A stretch of 64,000 bases of DNA from an uncultured Alistipes sp. (GTDB taxonomy: Bacteria; Bacteroidota; Bacteroidia; Bacteroidales; Rikenellaceae). The position numbers were made by a program, and so were the translations under genes. Below the pieces are notes generated by a model. It was not told where the DNA came from, searched no databases, and was given only the letters and a program-made list of their open reading frames with translations. Positions 36,916 through 47,734 of this stretch are shown here, piece by piece (the first letter of the stretch is position 1; each line of letters opens with the position of its first letter). The stretch covers positions 3,053 through 67,052 of the forward strand of contig UQYM01000010.1 in the NCBI GenBank assembly GCA_900545315.1, given 5' to 3'.

Positions 36916-38675
36916 ATATTATCCAAATCTGCCGTCAAGCCTCCCGGCACCCGCAACTTCATCCGAAGCTGCACATATTGCTGCGGAGTGGCCGCAATAC
37001 CGGATGTCTCTGCGGTATTGCTGGCCCGAATCTCCAGAATCAAGCCGTCCACCTGTGCCAGAGCCCCCGCCTGCGTCTCCCGAATCACTACATCAAACGT
37101 GGAGACCACCGGTTCATCGCCCCGGCCCGGAGCAATCACCCCCGGAGCCGACACCTCAACGCCCGACAACGGCTGCAGATTCCGATCCACCGCCACAGCC
37201 GAAGCCTGCAATTCGATCGGCACCGTATTATCGACCGTCGCCTCCACTTTCAGTTCATGCACCTTATCCACAAAATCCCCGATATCCTTCAACAGGTTGT
37301 CGATCGTATCCCGATAGAGAATCGACAGTTGGGGTCCAAAACTCATCGGCACATACAACGCATATTTCAATGCCATCCGATAGGAGGGAATACTCAAATC
37401 AAACAGCTGGCGCCGGTCAGCGACCACGGACGGCGTCACCCCGATATGGATGGCCGTGGGGACTCTTCGGACCAAAGCCGACAAATTCTCAGCCTCAACA
37501 AACGTAACACCCTGAGGCAATTCGGGCTCAGCACTTGCCACCCGAAACTGAGCTACCCGCGCATCACCCGGCACCTCTGTTCCCAAAATTTGGAACCGAA
37601 TATCACTGCGGCCCGTCTCGTTGGGCTCGTCGTCCACCACAGGCAACAACTCCACCGCAAAATTCATCGATACCCCCAACGGATTGGAGGTGGTCAGATC
37701 GATATAAGGATTCACATCCAACACAGTCCCCTCCTGCCGCAAAAAGTCGGGCATATCGTCCAACCTCCACAACTCACTCACCTGCGGCAGTGTGGGGGTA
37801 ATCTCTCCCTCGACCAACTGCACCTGCATCGCCCCAATCGTCAACAGCGGTTTCAACACGATAGCTCCCCAATCGTCTGTCACCGTTCCCAATTCCGTAA
37901 TGCGCAAATTACCGGCAATACGCACCTCATCCTCCAGATGGATCGCTCCATCGGTCTGCAAGGCCGGATCAAACTGCAAAGCCACCACACCGGCATCGAT
38001 TACAGCCCCCTGTGCAACATCGAACTCTTGATTGACAATCAATTCGTTTCCCCCAGAAGCCAACTGCACATAATCCGGAAAAGTGACTCTCAGATTCTCA
38101 AAACGCATCCGCCTGATTGCCCCACCCGTCCCGGAGACGGCAAAAGAGAGTCGCAGCGGAACCTCTTCCCGAAAAGTCAAACGATCGATCTGTTTGACCT
38201 CTGACGGAATCTTCTCGGAGCTGGTCATTATACCTGAACTGGAGATCGATACAACCGGCAGTTCCGAGACCGGAACGGTTCCACCCGAGGCAATCACCCG
38301 ACCGATCTGCTCCAGCTGACTGACTGAAAAATTGGGACGTATATCGGCCAAAGCACACGGAGCAACCCTCACCATTATGTGATCAATCCCCTTGACATCG
38401 ATATCCAAAGAGTCCTGCTTGTACAAGGCGTAAGTACCATCGGGCATCACCTTCAATTCGTCGTCTTTGGCCCCGATCAACTTTTCCAGGGTAATCCGTT
38501 CGGTCTGCCCGATCGGAATGGCCAGCTCCTGCCCACCAACCCCCACCGTCCAATCCAGATCACCGGTCATGTCGTAACGTTGATCCACGCAGCCACTCGT
38601 CCAAAACAGACTGGCCATCACAAGGCCTCGGCCAAGCTGCCCCCAAAGGCTATGTTGTCGGAATAGATAAAACAT
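36912..38675 (-). CDS. Uncharacterised lipoprotein, paired with a DUF5723-like protein
   Basis: 587 residues with a signal peptide (about 1-28) and a lipobox TSGC (Cys29). The rest is a chain of beta-sandwich-like stretches with several regions that read like Ig-like or LEA-like modules (TVGVGGQELAIPIGQTERI, VPLRLSFAVSG, MKYALYVPMSFGP, VKVEATVDNTVPIEL-like). I do not recognise the family. It shares a 4-base overlap (ATGA type) with the next gene, so the two are produced together and probably work as a surface lipoprotein plus barrel pair. Confidence 0.7.
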   Translation of the reverse strand: MFYLFRQHSLWGQLGRGLVMASLFWTSGCVDQRYDMTGDLDWTVGVGGQELAIPIGQTERITLEKLIGAKDDELKVMPDGTYALYKQDSLDIDVKGIDHIMVRVAPCALADIRPNFSVSQLEQIGRVIASGGTVPVSELPVVSISSSGIMTSSEKIPSEVKQIDRLTFREEVPLRLSFAVSGTGGAIRRMRFENLRVTFPDYVQLASGGNELIVNQEFDVAQGAVIDAGVVALQFDPALQTDGAIHLEDEVRIAGNLRITELGTVTDDWGAIVLKPLLTIGAMQVQLVEGEITPTLPQVSELWRLDDMPDFLRQEGTVLDVNPYIDLTTSNPLGVSMNFAVELLPVVDDEPNETGRSDIRFQILGTEVPGDARVAQFRVASAEPELPQGVTFVEAENLSALVRRVPTAIHIGVTPSVVADRRQLFDLSIPSYRMALKYALYVPMSFGPQLSILYRDTIDNLLKDIGDFVDKVHELKVEATVDNTVPIELQASAVAVDRNLQPLSGVEVSAPGVIAPGRGDEPVVSTFDVVIRETQAGALAQVDGLILEIRASNTAETSGIAATPQQYVQLRMKLRVPGGLTADLDNI

Positions 38676-38747
38676 ATCGAAATACTCTTTTTATTCAATA
38701 ACGGTCTGCAATTGGTCAAATTGTCGCACCGATTCATCCAACGGGTG

Positions 38748-38755
38748 CAAAAATA
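38748..38755 (-). promoter_or_regulatory. -7 element of the lipoprotein operon
   Basis: Minus-strand TATTTTTG, 72 bases before the start codon; weak -33. Confidence 0.45.
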
Positions 38756-38889
38756 GGTAAAAAACTGATACACCACAGGTTTCCCAAAAATCCCGAACAA
38801 AATTTAACACGCTCTTTACCTGACCTACAAATTGGATTCCGAATCAACGTTACGCACACTAAAAATCCAACCATTTTATGGAAATTTCC

Positions 38890-38897
38890 TATCTTTG
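38890..38897 (+). promoter_or_regulatory. -7 element of ychF
   Basis: TATCTTTG on the plus strand, 27 bases before ATG 38925; the -33 match is weak. Confidence 0.5.
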
Positions 38898-38924
38898 TGG
38901 TTTGAAAACTTAACATCCCAATAT

Positions 38925-40022
38925 ATGGCTTTACAATGTGGCATCGTAGGACTGCCCAATGTCGGTAAATCGACGCTGTTCAACTCCTTATCGAACGCGA
39001 AAGCCCAAGCGGCCAACTTCCCGTTCTGTACCATCGAACCCAATGTGGGGGTGATCACCGTCCCCGATGAGCGACTGATCAACCTCGCCAAAATCGATAA
39101 CCCCAAAAAGGTGATCCCGACCACCATCGAGATCGTCGATATCGCCGGACTGGTCAAAGGCGCTTCACGAGGCGAAGGACTCGGCAACAAGTTCCTGGCC
39201 AATATCCGCGAAACAGATGCCATCATCCATGTGCTGCGCTGCTTCGAAAATCCCAATATTACCCACGTGGACGGTTCGATCGACCCGGTACGCGACAAGG
39301 AGATTATCGATACCGAGCTGCAACTCAAAGACCTCGAGACCATCGAGAGCCGCATCGGCAAGGTGCAGAAACAGGCTGTCACCGGTGAAAAAAGCGCCAA
39401 ACGTCTGTTTGAAATCTACCAACAGTACAAGAGTGTTCTCGAACAGGGGAAAAGCGCCCGTACCGTCGAACTCGACAAAGAGGATCGTAAACTGGTACGT
39501 GACCTGCACCTGTTGACCGACAAACCGGTTCTCTATGTCTGCAATGTCGATGAAAAGAGTGCGGTAAACGGCAACGCCTACGTAGATGCTGTACGGGAAG
39601 CGATCAAAGAGGAGCATGCCGAGTTGCTGATTGTCGCTGCTGCCACTGAAGCCGACATTGCTGAATTGGAGACCTACGAAGAGCGCCAGATGTTCCTCGA
39701 AGAGGTGGGTTTAAAGGAATCAGGGGTCAGCCGTCTGATTCGTTCGGCCTACAAGCTGCTGAATCTGGAGACCTATTTCACCACCGGTCCCGATGAAACC
39801 CGTGCTTGGACCTATACCAAAGGAACAAAAGCGCCTCAGGCTGCAGGTATTATCCACACCGATTTCGAAAAGGGATTTATCCGGGCCGAGGTGATCAAAT
39901 ACGACGATTACGTCTCGCTCGGATCCGAAAAGGCGTGTCGTGAAGCGGGCAAAATCTCGATCGAAGGCAAAGATTACGTGGTTCAGGACGGTGACATCAT
40001 GCACTTCCTGTTCAACGTCTGA
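38925..40022 (+). CDS. ychF: Ribosome-associated ATPase YchF/OLA1
   Basis: Start at ATG 38925 (365 residues; E. coli YchF is 363). Walker A GLPNVGKSTLFNSL at residues 8-21, switch region DIAGLVKGASRGEGLGNKFL near 66, and the altered G4 motif NVDE typical of the ATP-preferring YchF subgroup; a C-terminal TGS domain ends near GDIMHFLFNV. It is a conserved ATPase that binds ribosomes and is redox-regulated. Confidence 0.97.
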   Translation: MALQCGIVGLPNVGKSTLFNSLSNAKAQAANFPFCTIEPNVGVITVPDERLINLAKIDNPKKVIPTTIEIVDIAGLVKGASRGEGLGNKFLANIRETDAIIHVLRCFENPNITHVDGSIDPVRDKEIIDTELQLKDLETIESRIGKVQKQAVTGEKSAKRLFEIYQQYKSVLEQGKSARTVELDKEDRKLVRDLHLLTDKPVLYVCNVDEKSAVNGNAYVDAVREAIKEEHAELLIVAAATEADIAELETYEERQMFLEEVGLKESGVSRLIRSAYKLLNLETYFTTGPDETRAWTYTKGTKAPQAAGIIHTDFEKGFIRAEVIKYDDYVSLGSEKACREAGKISIEGKDYVVQDGDIMHFLFNV

Positions 40023-40440
40023 TTCTTGCTGATTGAGGCGGAACAAGGGGCCAATTTGACAACGGAAACGATAAAAGGCTGCAACGGCAATGAATCGCCA
40101 GCCCAAGATTGATCCCTACACGATTCGGCCCTTGCAAAGATTGCCCGGTCAAACGGAGCCTCCCCAGAAGAATAGACGACGGTGCCTCACTCCATAGCAT
40201 CACATTTCACCTGGACAGAAGACAGAAGGCAGAAGACAGTAACCGTCAAGACCAGACCACAAAAAATGCTATTTACTTGTACGAGATGGGGCTGAGTGAC
40301 GGATGGAGGGATGACCGTTAAATCCCGCACCGGAGCAAAATCGAGCCCAGGAGGTTCATGCAACCCCTCAAGCCGGAACAAGAAAGCACGCATCACCATG
40401 CGCATCGAATACAGAATCAAATAAACCTTATACGAAAACT
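40023..40440. other. Gene-free interval before gltX
   Basis: No gene. No strong hairpin. Must contain the gltX promoter. Confidence 0.5.
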
Positions 40441-41979
40441 ATGGACAGACGCGTTAGAGTACGCTTTGCTCCCAGCCCGACCGGCCCCCTGCACATGGGT
40501 GGCGTTCGTACGGCGCTGTACAATTATCTGTTTGCTCGCCAACACGGCGGCGATTTTATCCTGCGTATCGAGGACACCGACTCACACCGTTTCGTTCCCG
40601 GTGCCGAAGCCTACATCCTGGAGGCTCTCAAATGGTGCGGAATCACCATTGACGAGGGAATCAACGAAGGTGGTCCGCACGCCCCCTATCGGCAAAGCGA
40701 ACGCCGTGAGATCTATTTGAAATATGCCCTGCAACTGGTCGAAGGGGGATACGCCTATTATGCATTCGACACCCCGGAAGAGTTGAATGCGATCCGTACC
40801 GAGGCCGAGGCCGCAGGCAAAACCTTTGCTTACAACTATGAAGTGCGGGGAAAACTGGCTACCTCATTGGCCCTGCCCGCTGAGGAAGTAAAACGCCGGA
40901 TCGACCGTGGAGACCAATGGGTCATTCGTTTCAAAATGCCCGAAAACGAAGAGGTTCATATGCACGACCTGATCCGGGGCGATGTTACCGTCAACACCTC
41001 CACACTGGACGATAAAGTGCTGTATAAATCGGCGGACAGTCTGCCCACCTATCACCTGGCCAACATTGTGGATGACCACCTGATGGAGATCACCCACGTG
41101 ATCCGTGGAGAGGAGTGGTTACCCTCGCTGCCGCTGCACTACCTGCTTTACCGTGCCTTCGGCTGGAGCGACTCTCAACCCGAATTTGCCCACCTGCCTC
41201 TGCTGCTGAAACCTACCGGAAAAGGCAAATTGAGCAAACGTGACGGCGACAAAATGGGCTTCCCGGTATTTCCCCTGCGTTGGGTATCACCCGACGGTGA
41301 GGTTTCGCACGGTTACCGCGAAGACGGATACTTCCCCGAAGCATTTATCAACATGTTGGCGCTGCTGGGGTGGAATCCCGGAACAGAACAGGAACTCTTC
41401 ACCATGGATGAGTTGATTGCCGCCTTCTCGCTGGAGCGTGTCAGCAAGAGCGGAGCCCGCTTTAATCCTGAAAAGGCTCGCTGGTTCAACGCTCAATATC
41501 TCAAACACAAATCTGACAAAGAGTTGGCCGGACTGTTCCGACCCGTTTTGGACGAAAAGGGGATAACCGCTTCGGAAGAGAAGGTCGAAAAGATCATGGG
41601 GCTGATGAAAGAGCGTGCCACCTTCGTCAGCGATCTTTGGGGATTGACCTCTTTCTTCTTCGTCGCTCCCGAAGAGTACGAAGCCAAAGCTGTTGCCAAA
41701 TTCTGGAAAGGAGAGAACCCGGCTCGTATCCGTGGTCTGCGTGAGCTGTTGGCCGCTCAGGAAAATTTCGACAAAGAAAGTACCGAAAAGTGTGTTATGG
41801 ATTGGATCGCAGCACACGAATACCCGACCGGACAGGTGATGAACTCGTTCCGTCTGGCCATTATCGGTCAAAGCTCCGGCCCAAGCATGTTCGAGGTGTG
41901 CGAAATTCTGGGACGTGAAGAGACCCTGCGTCGTCTGGATGCCATCCTGACCAAATTGGGAGAAACCACTCCCGCCTAA
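40441..41979 (+). CDS. gltX: Glutamate--tRNA ligase
   Basis: 512 residues. Class I synthetase with the HIGH-like [16 protein letters not shown] (residues 11-26) and the KMSKS-like GKLSKRDG near 262, plus [10 protein letters not shown]. It attaches glutamate to tRNA-Glu. Whether it also charges tRNA-Gln cannot be read here. Stands alone; about 1 kb without genes follows. Confidence 0.97.
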   Translation: MDRRVRVRFAPSPTGPLHMGGVRTALYNYLFARQHGGDFILRIEDTDSHRFVPGAEAYILEALKWCGITIDEGINEGGPHAPYRQSERREIYLKYALQLVEGGYAYYAFDTPEELNAIRTEAEAAGKTFAYNYEVRGKLATSLALPAEEVKRRIDRGDQWVIRFKMPENEEVHMHDLIRGDVTVNTSTLDDKVLYKSADSLPTYHLANIVDDHLMEITHVIRGEEWLPSLPLHYLLYRAFGWSDSQPEFAHLPLLLKPTGKGKLSKRDGDKMGFPVFPLRWVSPDGEVSHGYREDGYFPEAFINMLALLGWNPGTEQELFTMDELIAAFSLERVSKSGARFNPEKARWFNAQYLKHKSDKELAGLFRPVLDEKGITASEEKVEKIMGLMKERATFVSDLWGLTSFFFVAPEEYEAKAVAKFWKGENPARIRGLRELLAAQENFDKESTEKCVMDWIAAHEYPTGQVMNSFRLAIIGQSSGPSMFEVCEILGREETLRRLDAILTKLGETTPA

Positions 41980-42140
41980 ACGACGGGGCCGGCGAGTAAG
42001 CGTTAAGGAACCCCGGCTGTGGGCCTTCGATCGACAGGAATCGAGAGGAGCATGCGGACTGACCTAAACACCCATACCACCTCCAAGAAGTAGCTTGGAT
42101 AGTAGCATGGGTCCCGTTGGAAGCCATTTTTATTTAAAAG

Positions 42141-42421
42141 ACCTGTTTCCCCACAAGTAAACGACCAGCTTCTGCAAGTGAGCGTCCAGGGATTCAGGCT
42201 GCGAGCGATAAACAACGGAGGTTATGTAGCAGTCGGCCAGATCTATGTGCTCCATACCATAGCAAAAAAGCAGGTCGAATAGCATTGGGTCTGTTGTCTG
42301 TTGAAAAAGCGTTTCCGCCTAAACGCTCCTCTTCCTCCGCAAGTGAGTGCTTGGGGTTCCAGGCTGAGAACGAGCGGGCTGAAATGCGGACTGCAAGCCT
42401 CGATCGGTGGAGGTTAAACAG
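42141..42421 (+). repeat. Diverged direct repeat
   Basis: Two related segments about 165 bases apart share GCAAGTGAG, the GGxxTxCAGGCTGxGAxCG pattern and flanking similarity (copies near 42,141-42,235 and 42,305-42,421). Confidence 0.45.
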
Positions 42422-42828
42422 GTGCGGGTGGAACGATGCTTTTAGCCGCATTGCACTAATGCCAAAGGTATGTAGCAAAGTGCTGTCTTTCCCTCTAATT
42501 AATAAAAGATCAGCCTTCGCTTCCAAACGCAGGAAGGCCATACGGTTCAAAGGCACACCGTATGTAACCGTTTCTCAAGGGGCCAGAAGGAAAACGACGA
42601 ACAGCAGAACAAGCCACAATTGCCTTGACCGCTGAACGCAAAATAAGACATACCGTCCCCGAGCCATCGTATCGCCAAAACTGAAAGGCAACGATGCTCG
42701 GTATCCCCGATCAGAATTGGGGCAGTGGGGATCTCCCGACCATCACGATGCCCCATGGTGCTGCCAACCCTGCCGCCACATGTACCATGTAAAGTGGCAC
42801 AATACATCTCCATCGTTATCAACCGTTT

Positions 42829-42864
42829 CACAAAAGAGTCATCCCTAAGGATGGCTCTTTTGTG
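42829..42864 (+). terminator. Hairpin terminator before the GH106 gene
   Basis: A 16-bp stem with one G-T pair (42829-42844 with 42849-42864) and a 4-base loop. No gene on the plus strand ends nearby; the closest upstream is gltX, 850 bases away. Confidence 0.75.
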
Positions 42865-42993
42865 TATTTACAAGGAATAATTTACCAAAGATTCCCTACT
42901 ACAAGCTCCCCCATTCCGTAGATTTTTACTAAATTTAAGGCACTATTCTTGTCTGCTCACATTGAACAGAACGACTATCCGAAGTTCCTGATC

Positions 42994-45900
42994 ATGAAAA
43001 CCCTACCGATACGATTCTTTGCATTATGCCTGCTTACCTACAGTATAATACCAACTGCCTCAGCTCAAGAGACACAACGTTTTAACGGCTGGCCGACCAA
43101 TATCACCGGCGAGGAGCTCTCCACCCAATTTGCCAACCCTCCTGCAGGCTATGGGAATGTTCCCTTCTTCTGGCTGAATGGCGACTCGCTGAACCGAGAG
43201 CGCATGAGCGACATCCTCGACACCATGGCCAAATCCGCCACATCCGGATTCTCAGCCAGCTACATCCACCGCAGCCCCGAAGTCGATTCAATCGACCACA
43301 AAAAAGGATATGCCCTCTACGGAAAAACAGACCCGGGAAAACCGGACCTCTTCTCCGATACCTGGTGGGAGTTCTGGAACTGGTTCTCCGGAGCCTGCGC
43401 CGAACGGGGCCTCGGATTGGGACTGGACGACTACACCCTCGGCTGGTACGGGAATGGATACTACCCTGACGAGGTATTCAATCGCACCAAATACAAAACC
43501 TACCCCGGTAAACTCGACATCACACCTCACACCGTTTCCGGAGGTGAACTCTTTACGCTGGAGCTGCCCGACTCGACAGTCAGCGTCGTTGCATTGCCCC
43601 AAAATGATCGAAACAACAAACCGATCGACCTGGCCCCCTATATCGAAAATGGAAAGCTGAGTTGGTCCGTACCCACCGACGCCAAACGTTATACCCTCTA
43701 CGTGACCACCACCCAGCCGGCCTACCTGCTCCATCCCGACAGCGGCAAAGAGCTGGTCGAAGCCTATTTCAACCGTTTCGAACAAAACATGAATGCCAAA
43801 GGTCGGAACGGCATGAACTACTTTTTCCAAGACGAACTCTTATATCCGCTCACCATTCTCTCCTGGTCGGCCGATATGCCTGAACAGTTCCAGACCCGGA
43901 AAGGATATGACATTCGCCCCTACCTGCCTGCACTGAAATATGACATCGGAGCCATCACCGCCAAAATCCGTCTGGATTATTGCGATGTGGTGATGACACT
44001 GGCCGAAGAGCGCTACTTTAAACCCCAATTCGACTGGAACGAAACCCATGGTCTGATCTACGGCTGCGATAACTTGGGACGTGGACTGCAACCTCTCCAG
44101 TACCTGGACTATTTTCGGGCCATGAGCTGGTACACCGCACCCGGAAATGACGCTCCGGCCCGGGGTTCGAGCTTTATCCAAACCAAAATCTCCAGCTCAA
44201 TTGCCCATCTGTACAACCGTCCGCGTACTTGGCTCGAAGCCTTCCATAGCATGGGTTGGGGAAGCAAAACCGAATGGCTCACCGAACAGATCGACCAACA
44301 CTTCATGGCCGGAGGAAATCTGGTCTGCCTGCATGGTCTCTACTACTCAACACACGGCGGTTGGTGGGAATGGGCTCCCCCCAGCTTCCACTTCCGCATG
44401 CCCTACTGGCCCCACATGAAAAAGTGGCTCGAATATACCCAACGTCTCAGCTTCATGCTGAGCCAGGGGTATCACGTCTGCGACATCGCCATCCTCTACC
44501 CCACCGAAACCCTGCAGGTCTTTTCACCCGAAAAGATCGACCATAACTACGACTTTTCCTACGTTACGCCACTGAGCAATGCCGGACTCGACTACGACTT
44601 TATCGACAGCCGCTCGCTGCTTCAATGCGCCATAGACAACAAAACACTCAACCTCAACGGCGAAAGCTACAAAATACTGATCATTAAAGACATTCGGGCG
44701 CTCCGATACGAAACGTTGCTCAAAATCCGTGACTTCTACCGGGGAGGTGGCATTATCGTTGCCGTCGGCCAACTGCCTGAGGCCAGCGATCTGAATGGCT
44801 CCAACGACCCGGAGGTGGACAAAATTGTCAAAGAGATTTTCGGCTTGAATGCCTCCCAAACCGAAACCATCGCCGCCAAAGCTCAGAAAAATCCCCAAGG
44901 CGGAATGGGCCTCTATATCAACGATACCCGGAATCTGATTCCCCTGATTCGCCGGACCATCACCACCGACTTCAAACCAGCCAACGGCAGCGGAAATGTG
45001 TTGCACCGCCGTACACCCGATCGGGATATCTATATGGTCATGCATGTCAAACCCGGCACGGAATGTCTCTTCCGCTGCTTCGGGAAAGCCGAACTGTGGA
45101 ACGCAGAAGATGGCTCGATCCAAGACCTCCCGGTAACCAAAGTGACCGATCAGGGAACCGTCATCCGACTCGATGCACCCTATGTACGCTCCTCGCTGAT
45201 TGTCTTTTCACCCGGAGAGCCTACATTCGACACCCTGCCCAAAAAGGCTCCTGTCGCTCAGGATACGCTGCCGATTACCGGAGACTGGGAGGTCGAACTG
45301 GTACCAACCTTGAACAACAAATGGGGCGACTTCCGACTCCCCGCCTCACCGGAGATGATCGGTCCCGAGGTGCGACGGGTACGCTACATGCCGCTCAAGA
45401 CACTCGGCAAGATCAAAAACTGGATGCAACCGTCGTTCAATGACGAGAGTTGGCCCGAAGCCACCTACGGATTCGGCACCCCGATGGAGGTACTGATCGA
45501 TACCTCAACCCAAAAGGTGGAGGGTCTGGCGGCTGCCGCTATCAACGGCACCCTGAAGGGGTGGAAACCCTACAACTACTCGTGGCAGTATGGCGTCGAA
45601 AACGCTGCGGGATCGCAAGGTTATCACGGTCTGAAAGGGCGGGTCGAAAATAACTTCCTGATTCTCGACAAGAGCCGCAACATGCTGTTCCGGACCCATT
45701 TCTACGCACCGGAAAATGGCGAATATGTACTCTTCACCGGAGATACCGAACCCAACAGCATCTATATCGACGACGCATCCATACAATCCGAAGATATCAC
45801 TACGGGACGTACCGCCAACGGGCAGAGAGAGACTCGACGACTCCTTCGGCTGCACAAAGGGTGGCATACGTTGCTGCTGATCTTCACCAACACCACCGAC

Positions 45901-46782
45901 CGGCCCGATCCGCAACAACCCAACAAGATGATCGATCTGAGGCCTCGCAGCGCTGCGGTACTCTTCCCGCTCGCCGATAGTGCACGCCACGAAAACACCC
46001 CGTACGATCCGGTCATCAGCATGAAATGGGACGGACATCTGCTCTTCTCGACCCAGGAGGGACGTCCGCAAAAGACCATTTACCGGTTCAAGACCGCCCC
46101 GGGGCTGATGGCCCTCGAGCTGCAAATTGCCGGAGACCTCGACAAAGCCTGGGTAAACGGCACGGAGATCGAAGCCAAAACCAATATCGAAAAACTGGAC
46201 GATGCGGGACGGTACCGTATCGTGATGCCGACTACGCTGCCTCACACCAGCGATATTACCCTGCTGATCACCCCCGAAACCGGCTTTGACGGAGCAGCGA
46301 CTCTCCTGGAGCCGATACGGTTGATTTGCGGCACCGGGTTGATGGAGGCCGGCGATTGGAGCAAAAACGGTGCACTCTTGTACTATTCTGGCGGCATGTA
46401 CTACCGACGCAACATCGACCTGACCGAAAACGATATTGCACGAGGCGTGGAACTCGATCTGGGACGTGTGGTCTCCAGCTGTGAAATCAAGGTCAACGGC
46501 CATTCAGCCGGAATCTTGATCCACTCCCCCTTTAAAGCCGACATTACCCCCTATCTGCATCCGGGAGAGAACCGAATCGAGATCTTGGTGTACAGCACCC
46601 TGGCCAACCACTACCAGACCATCCCCTCCCTCTACAAGGGTGATCCCGAAGCAGGGCTGATCGGTCCGGTACGGTTACTGCTGAACCGAAATTCCGGCTC
46701 AACTGCTGCACCACAGCCATCCAATCCGGAGAAGAGCGCTCCTCAACCAGCCCCGCAGCAGCCCTCTAACCGGCCCAAGTAA
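42994..46782 (+). CDS. Secreted GH106-like glycoside hydrolase (alpha-L-rhamnosidase)
   Basis: Start at ATG 42994 (1262 residues) with a signal peptide ending TASAQ. The long catalytic part has GH106 features such as PFFWLNGDSLNRERMSD near 55, LGLGLDDYTLGWYGNGYY, NYFFQDELLYP, AFHSMGWGSKTEWLTEQIDQ and LVCLHGLYYSTHGGWW, ahead of C-terminal beta-sandwich domains. The family hydrolyses alpha-L-rhamnose in plant pectin and glycans. The last 35 residues are a Pro/Ser/Gln-rich tail. There is no SusC/SusD pair next to it, so this is an isolated enzyme gene rather than a full polysaccharide locus. Specificity is inference. Confidence 0.8.
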   Translation: MKTLPIRFFALCLLTYSIIPTASAQETQRFNGWPTNITGEELSTQFANPPAGYGNVPFFWLNGDSLNRERMSDILDTMAKSATSGFSASYIHRSPEVDSIDHKKGYALYGKTDPGKPDLFSDTWWEFWNWFSGACAERGLGLGLDDYTLGWYGNGYYPDEVFNRTKYKTYPGKLDITPHTVSGGELFTLELPDSTVSVVALPQNDRNNKPIDLAPYIENGKLSWSVPTDAKRYTLYVTTTQPAYLLHPDSGKELVEAYFNRFEQNMNAKGRNGMNYFFQDELLYPLTILSWSADMPEQFQTRKGYDIRPYLPALKYDIGAITAKIRLDYCDVVMTLAEERYFKPQFDWNETHGLIYGCDNLGRGLQPLQYLDYFRAMSWYTAPGNDAPARGSSFIQTKISSSIAHLYNRPRTWLEAFHSMGWGSKTEWLTEQIDQHFMAGGNLVCLHGLYYSTHGGWWEWAPPSFHFRMPYWPHMKKWLEYTQRLSFMLSQGYHVCDIAILYPTETLQVFSPEKIDHNYDFSYVTPLSNAGLDYDFIDSRSLLQCAIDNKTLNLNGESYKILIIKDIRALRYETLLKIRDFYRGGGIIVAVGQLPEASDLNGSNDPEVDKIVKEIFGLNASQTETIAAKAQKNPQGGMGLYINDTRNLIPLIRRTITTDFKPANGSGNVLHRRTPDRDIYMVMHVKPGTECLFRCFGKAELWNAEDGSIQDLPVTKVTDQGTVIRLDAPYVRSSLIVFSPGEPTFDTLPKKAPVAQDTLPITGDWEVELVPTLNNKWGDFRLPASPEMIGPEVRRVRYMPLKTLGKIKNWMQPSFNDESWPEATYGFGTPMEVLIDTSTQKVEGLAAAAINGTLKGWKPYNYSWQYGVENAAGSQGYHGLKGRVENNFLILDKSRNMLFRTHFYAPENGEYVLFTGDTEPNSIYIDDASIQSEDITTGRTANGQRETRRLLRLHKGWHTLLLIFTNTTDRPDPQQPNKMIDLRPRSAAVLFPLADSARHENTPYDPVISMKWDGHLLFSTQEGRPQKTIYRFKTAPGLMALELQIAGDLDKAWVNGTEIEAKTNIEKLDDAGRYRIVMPTTLPHTSDITLLITPETGFDGAATLLEPIRLICGTGLMEAGDWSKNGALLYYSGGMYYRRNIDLTENDIARGVELDLGRVVSSCEIKVNGHSAGILIHSPFKADITPYLHPGENRIEILVYSTLANHYQTIPSLYKGDPEAGLIGPVRLLLNRNSGSTAAPQPSNPEKSAPQPAPQQPSNRPK

Positions 46783-46964
46783 AGGCATAGAGAAGAAGGA
46801 GAGATACTGGATCAGCGGTGCCAGCCGAAGAGTTGCGTGCGAACAGCAGGAGGGGAAAACAGCAAACAGAAGTAAACAGAAGCAAGCAGAAGTAAACAAC
46901 AGCGTACCACTCCCCGGCGCCAAGCGGCATATTGTCTCTTTAAGAAGAAGCCTGTCATAAAAAC

Positions 46965-47006
46965 AAAGCCCGTCGGTGACAAAATTGATGTCAACGACGG
47001 GCTTTT
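46965..47006. terminator. Bidirectional terminator between GH106 and HdeD genes
   Basis: An 11-bp perfect outer stem (46965-46975 with 46995-47005), extended inside by a mismatch and further pairs, with T-rich ends. Confidence 0.85.
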
Positions 47007-47041
47007 CACATGTCTTTGATTCTATTGCGCACGCACCTTTT

Positions 47042-47587
47042 CTATGCAACCGTCTCTTTTTTGATCCGGCGCATCTTGAATGCCACGGTCAACCCCGCAA
47101 AGCCCAGGAACAGGAAGATAGCTGCCAACAGATAGGCCACCGGAATCAGCCCGAAACGTTCATCGATCACCATCAGGAAACCAAACACCATCAACAACAC
47201 GCCAATTACGGCATATCCGCTCCAGTCGCGCGAACGGGAGCGTCTCCACTTCCACGCATCGATCAGGTTCATCAACCCGCGCACAAAGACCCAAATGCCG
47301 ATAAGAACCGGTATCAGCGATGCCGAAAACAACGGACGAGCCAACAGCAACACACCGAACAACAGATCGACTATTCCTTCCAACAATCTCCATCCCCGTC
47401 CTGTTGCCGCACTGTTCGAAAAGACAAAAATCAACGAAAGAACCCCACTGACCAGTGCAGCTAACCCAATATAAATCACTACCGGGAGCAATGCCGCCAT
47501 CGGATGTGCAATCGACACGAACCCCAACACCAAAAATACCAGACCGCCCAGCATCAGCAGCCACCAACGTTTAAATACACTTTCCAT
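47042..47587 (-). CDS. HdeD/DUF308-family membrane protein
   Basis: 181 residues with six predicted membrane helices in paired repeats, e.g. WWLLMLGGLVFLVLGFVSI (8-26) and LLEGIVDLLFGVLLLARP, typical of DUF308/HdeD. HdeD of E. coli is linked to acid resistance at high density; the role here is unknown. Divergent from rpmI. Confidence 0.85.
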   Translation of the reverse strand: MESVFKRWWLLMLGGLVFLVLGFVSIAHPMAALLPVVIYIGLAALVSGVLSLIFVFSNSAATGRGWRLLEGIVDLLFGVLLLARPLFSASLIPVLIGIWVFVRGLMNLIDAWKWRRSRSRDWSGYAVIGVLLMVFGFLMVIDERFGLIPVAYLLAAIFLFLGFAGLTVAFKMRRIKKETVA

Positions 47588-47693
47588 AAACCGTAAATTT
47601 TCAGAATTCTACCTATCGGACCCTCTTTGCAAGAACATTGCCAAAAAGAGACAATTTTTCCGAAGAGAATTTTTTATTCTACGGAATAAATCG

Positions 47694-47701
47694 TATTTTT
47701 G
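47694..47701 (+). promoter_or_regulatory. -7 element of the rpmI-rplT operon
   Basis: TATTTTTG fits TAnnTTTG, 33 bases before ATG 47735, with a T-run (47671-47675) at about the -33 position but no exact TTTG. Confidence 0.55.
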
Positions 47702-47734
47702 CGGACTGTTTAACTTTTTTAAAACATTTGTAGA

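Larger units (their letters stand above)
41980..42993. other. About 1 kb without a recognisable gene
   Basis: Frames in both strands lack protein-like composition. It holds a diverged direct repeat (listed separately) and, at its far end, a strong hairpin terminator, so some transcript may end here. Could be a decayed gene or a non-coding RNA. Confidence 0.5.

Noticed and set aside
42994..46782. GH106 gene as part of a polysaccharide utilisation locus
   Set aside because: No SusC/SusD, regulator or other carbohydrate enzyme is adjacent.
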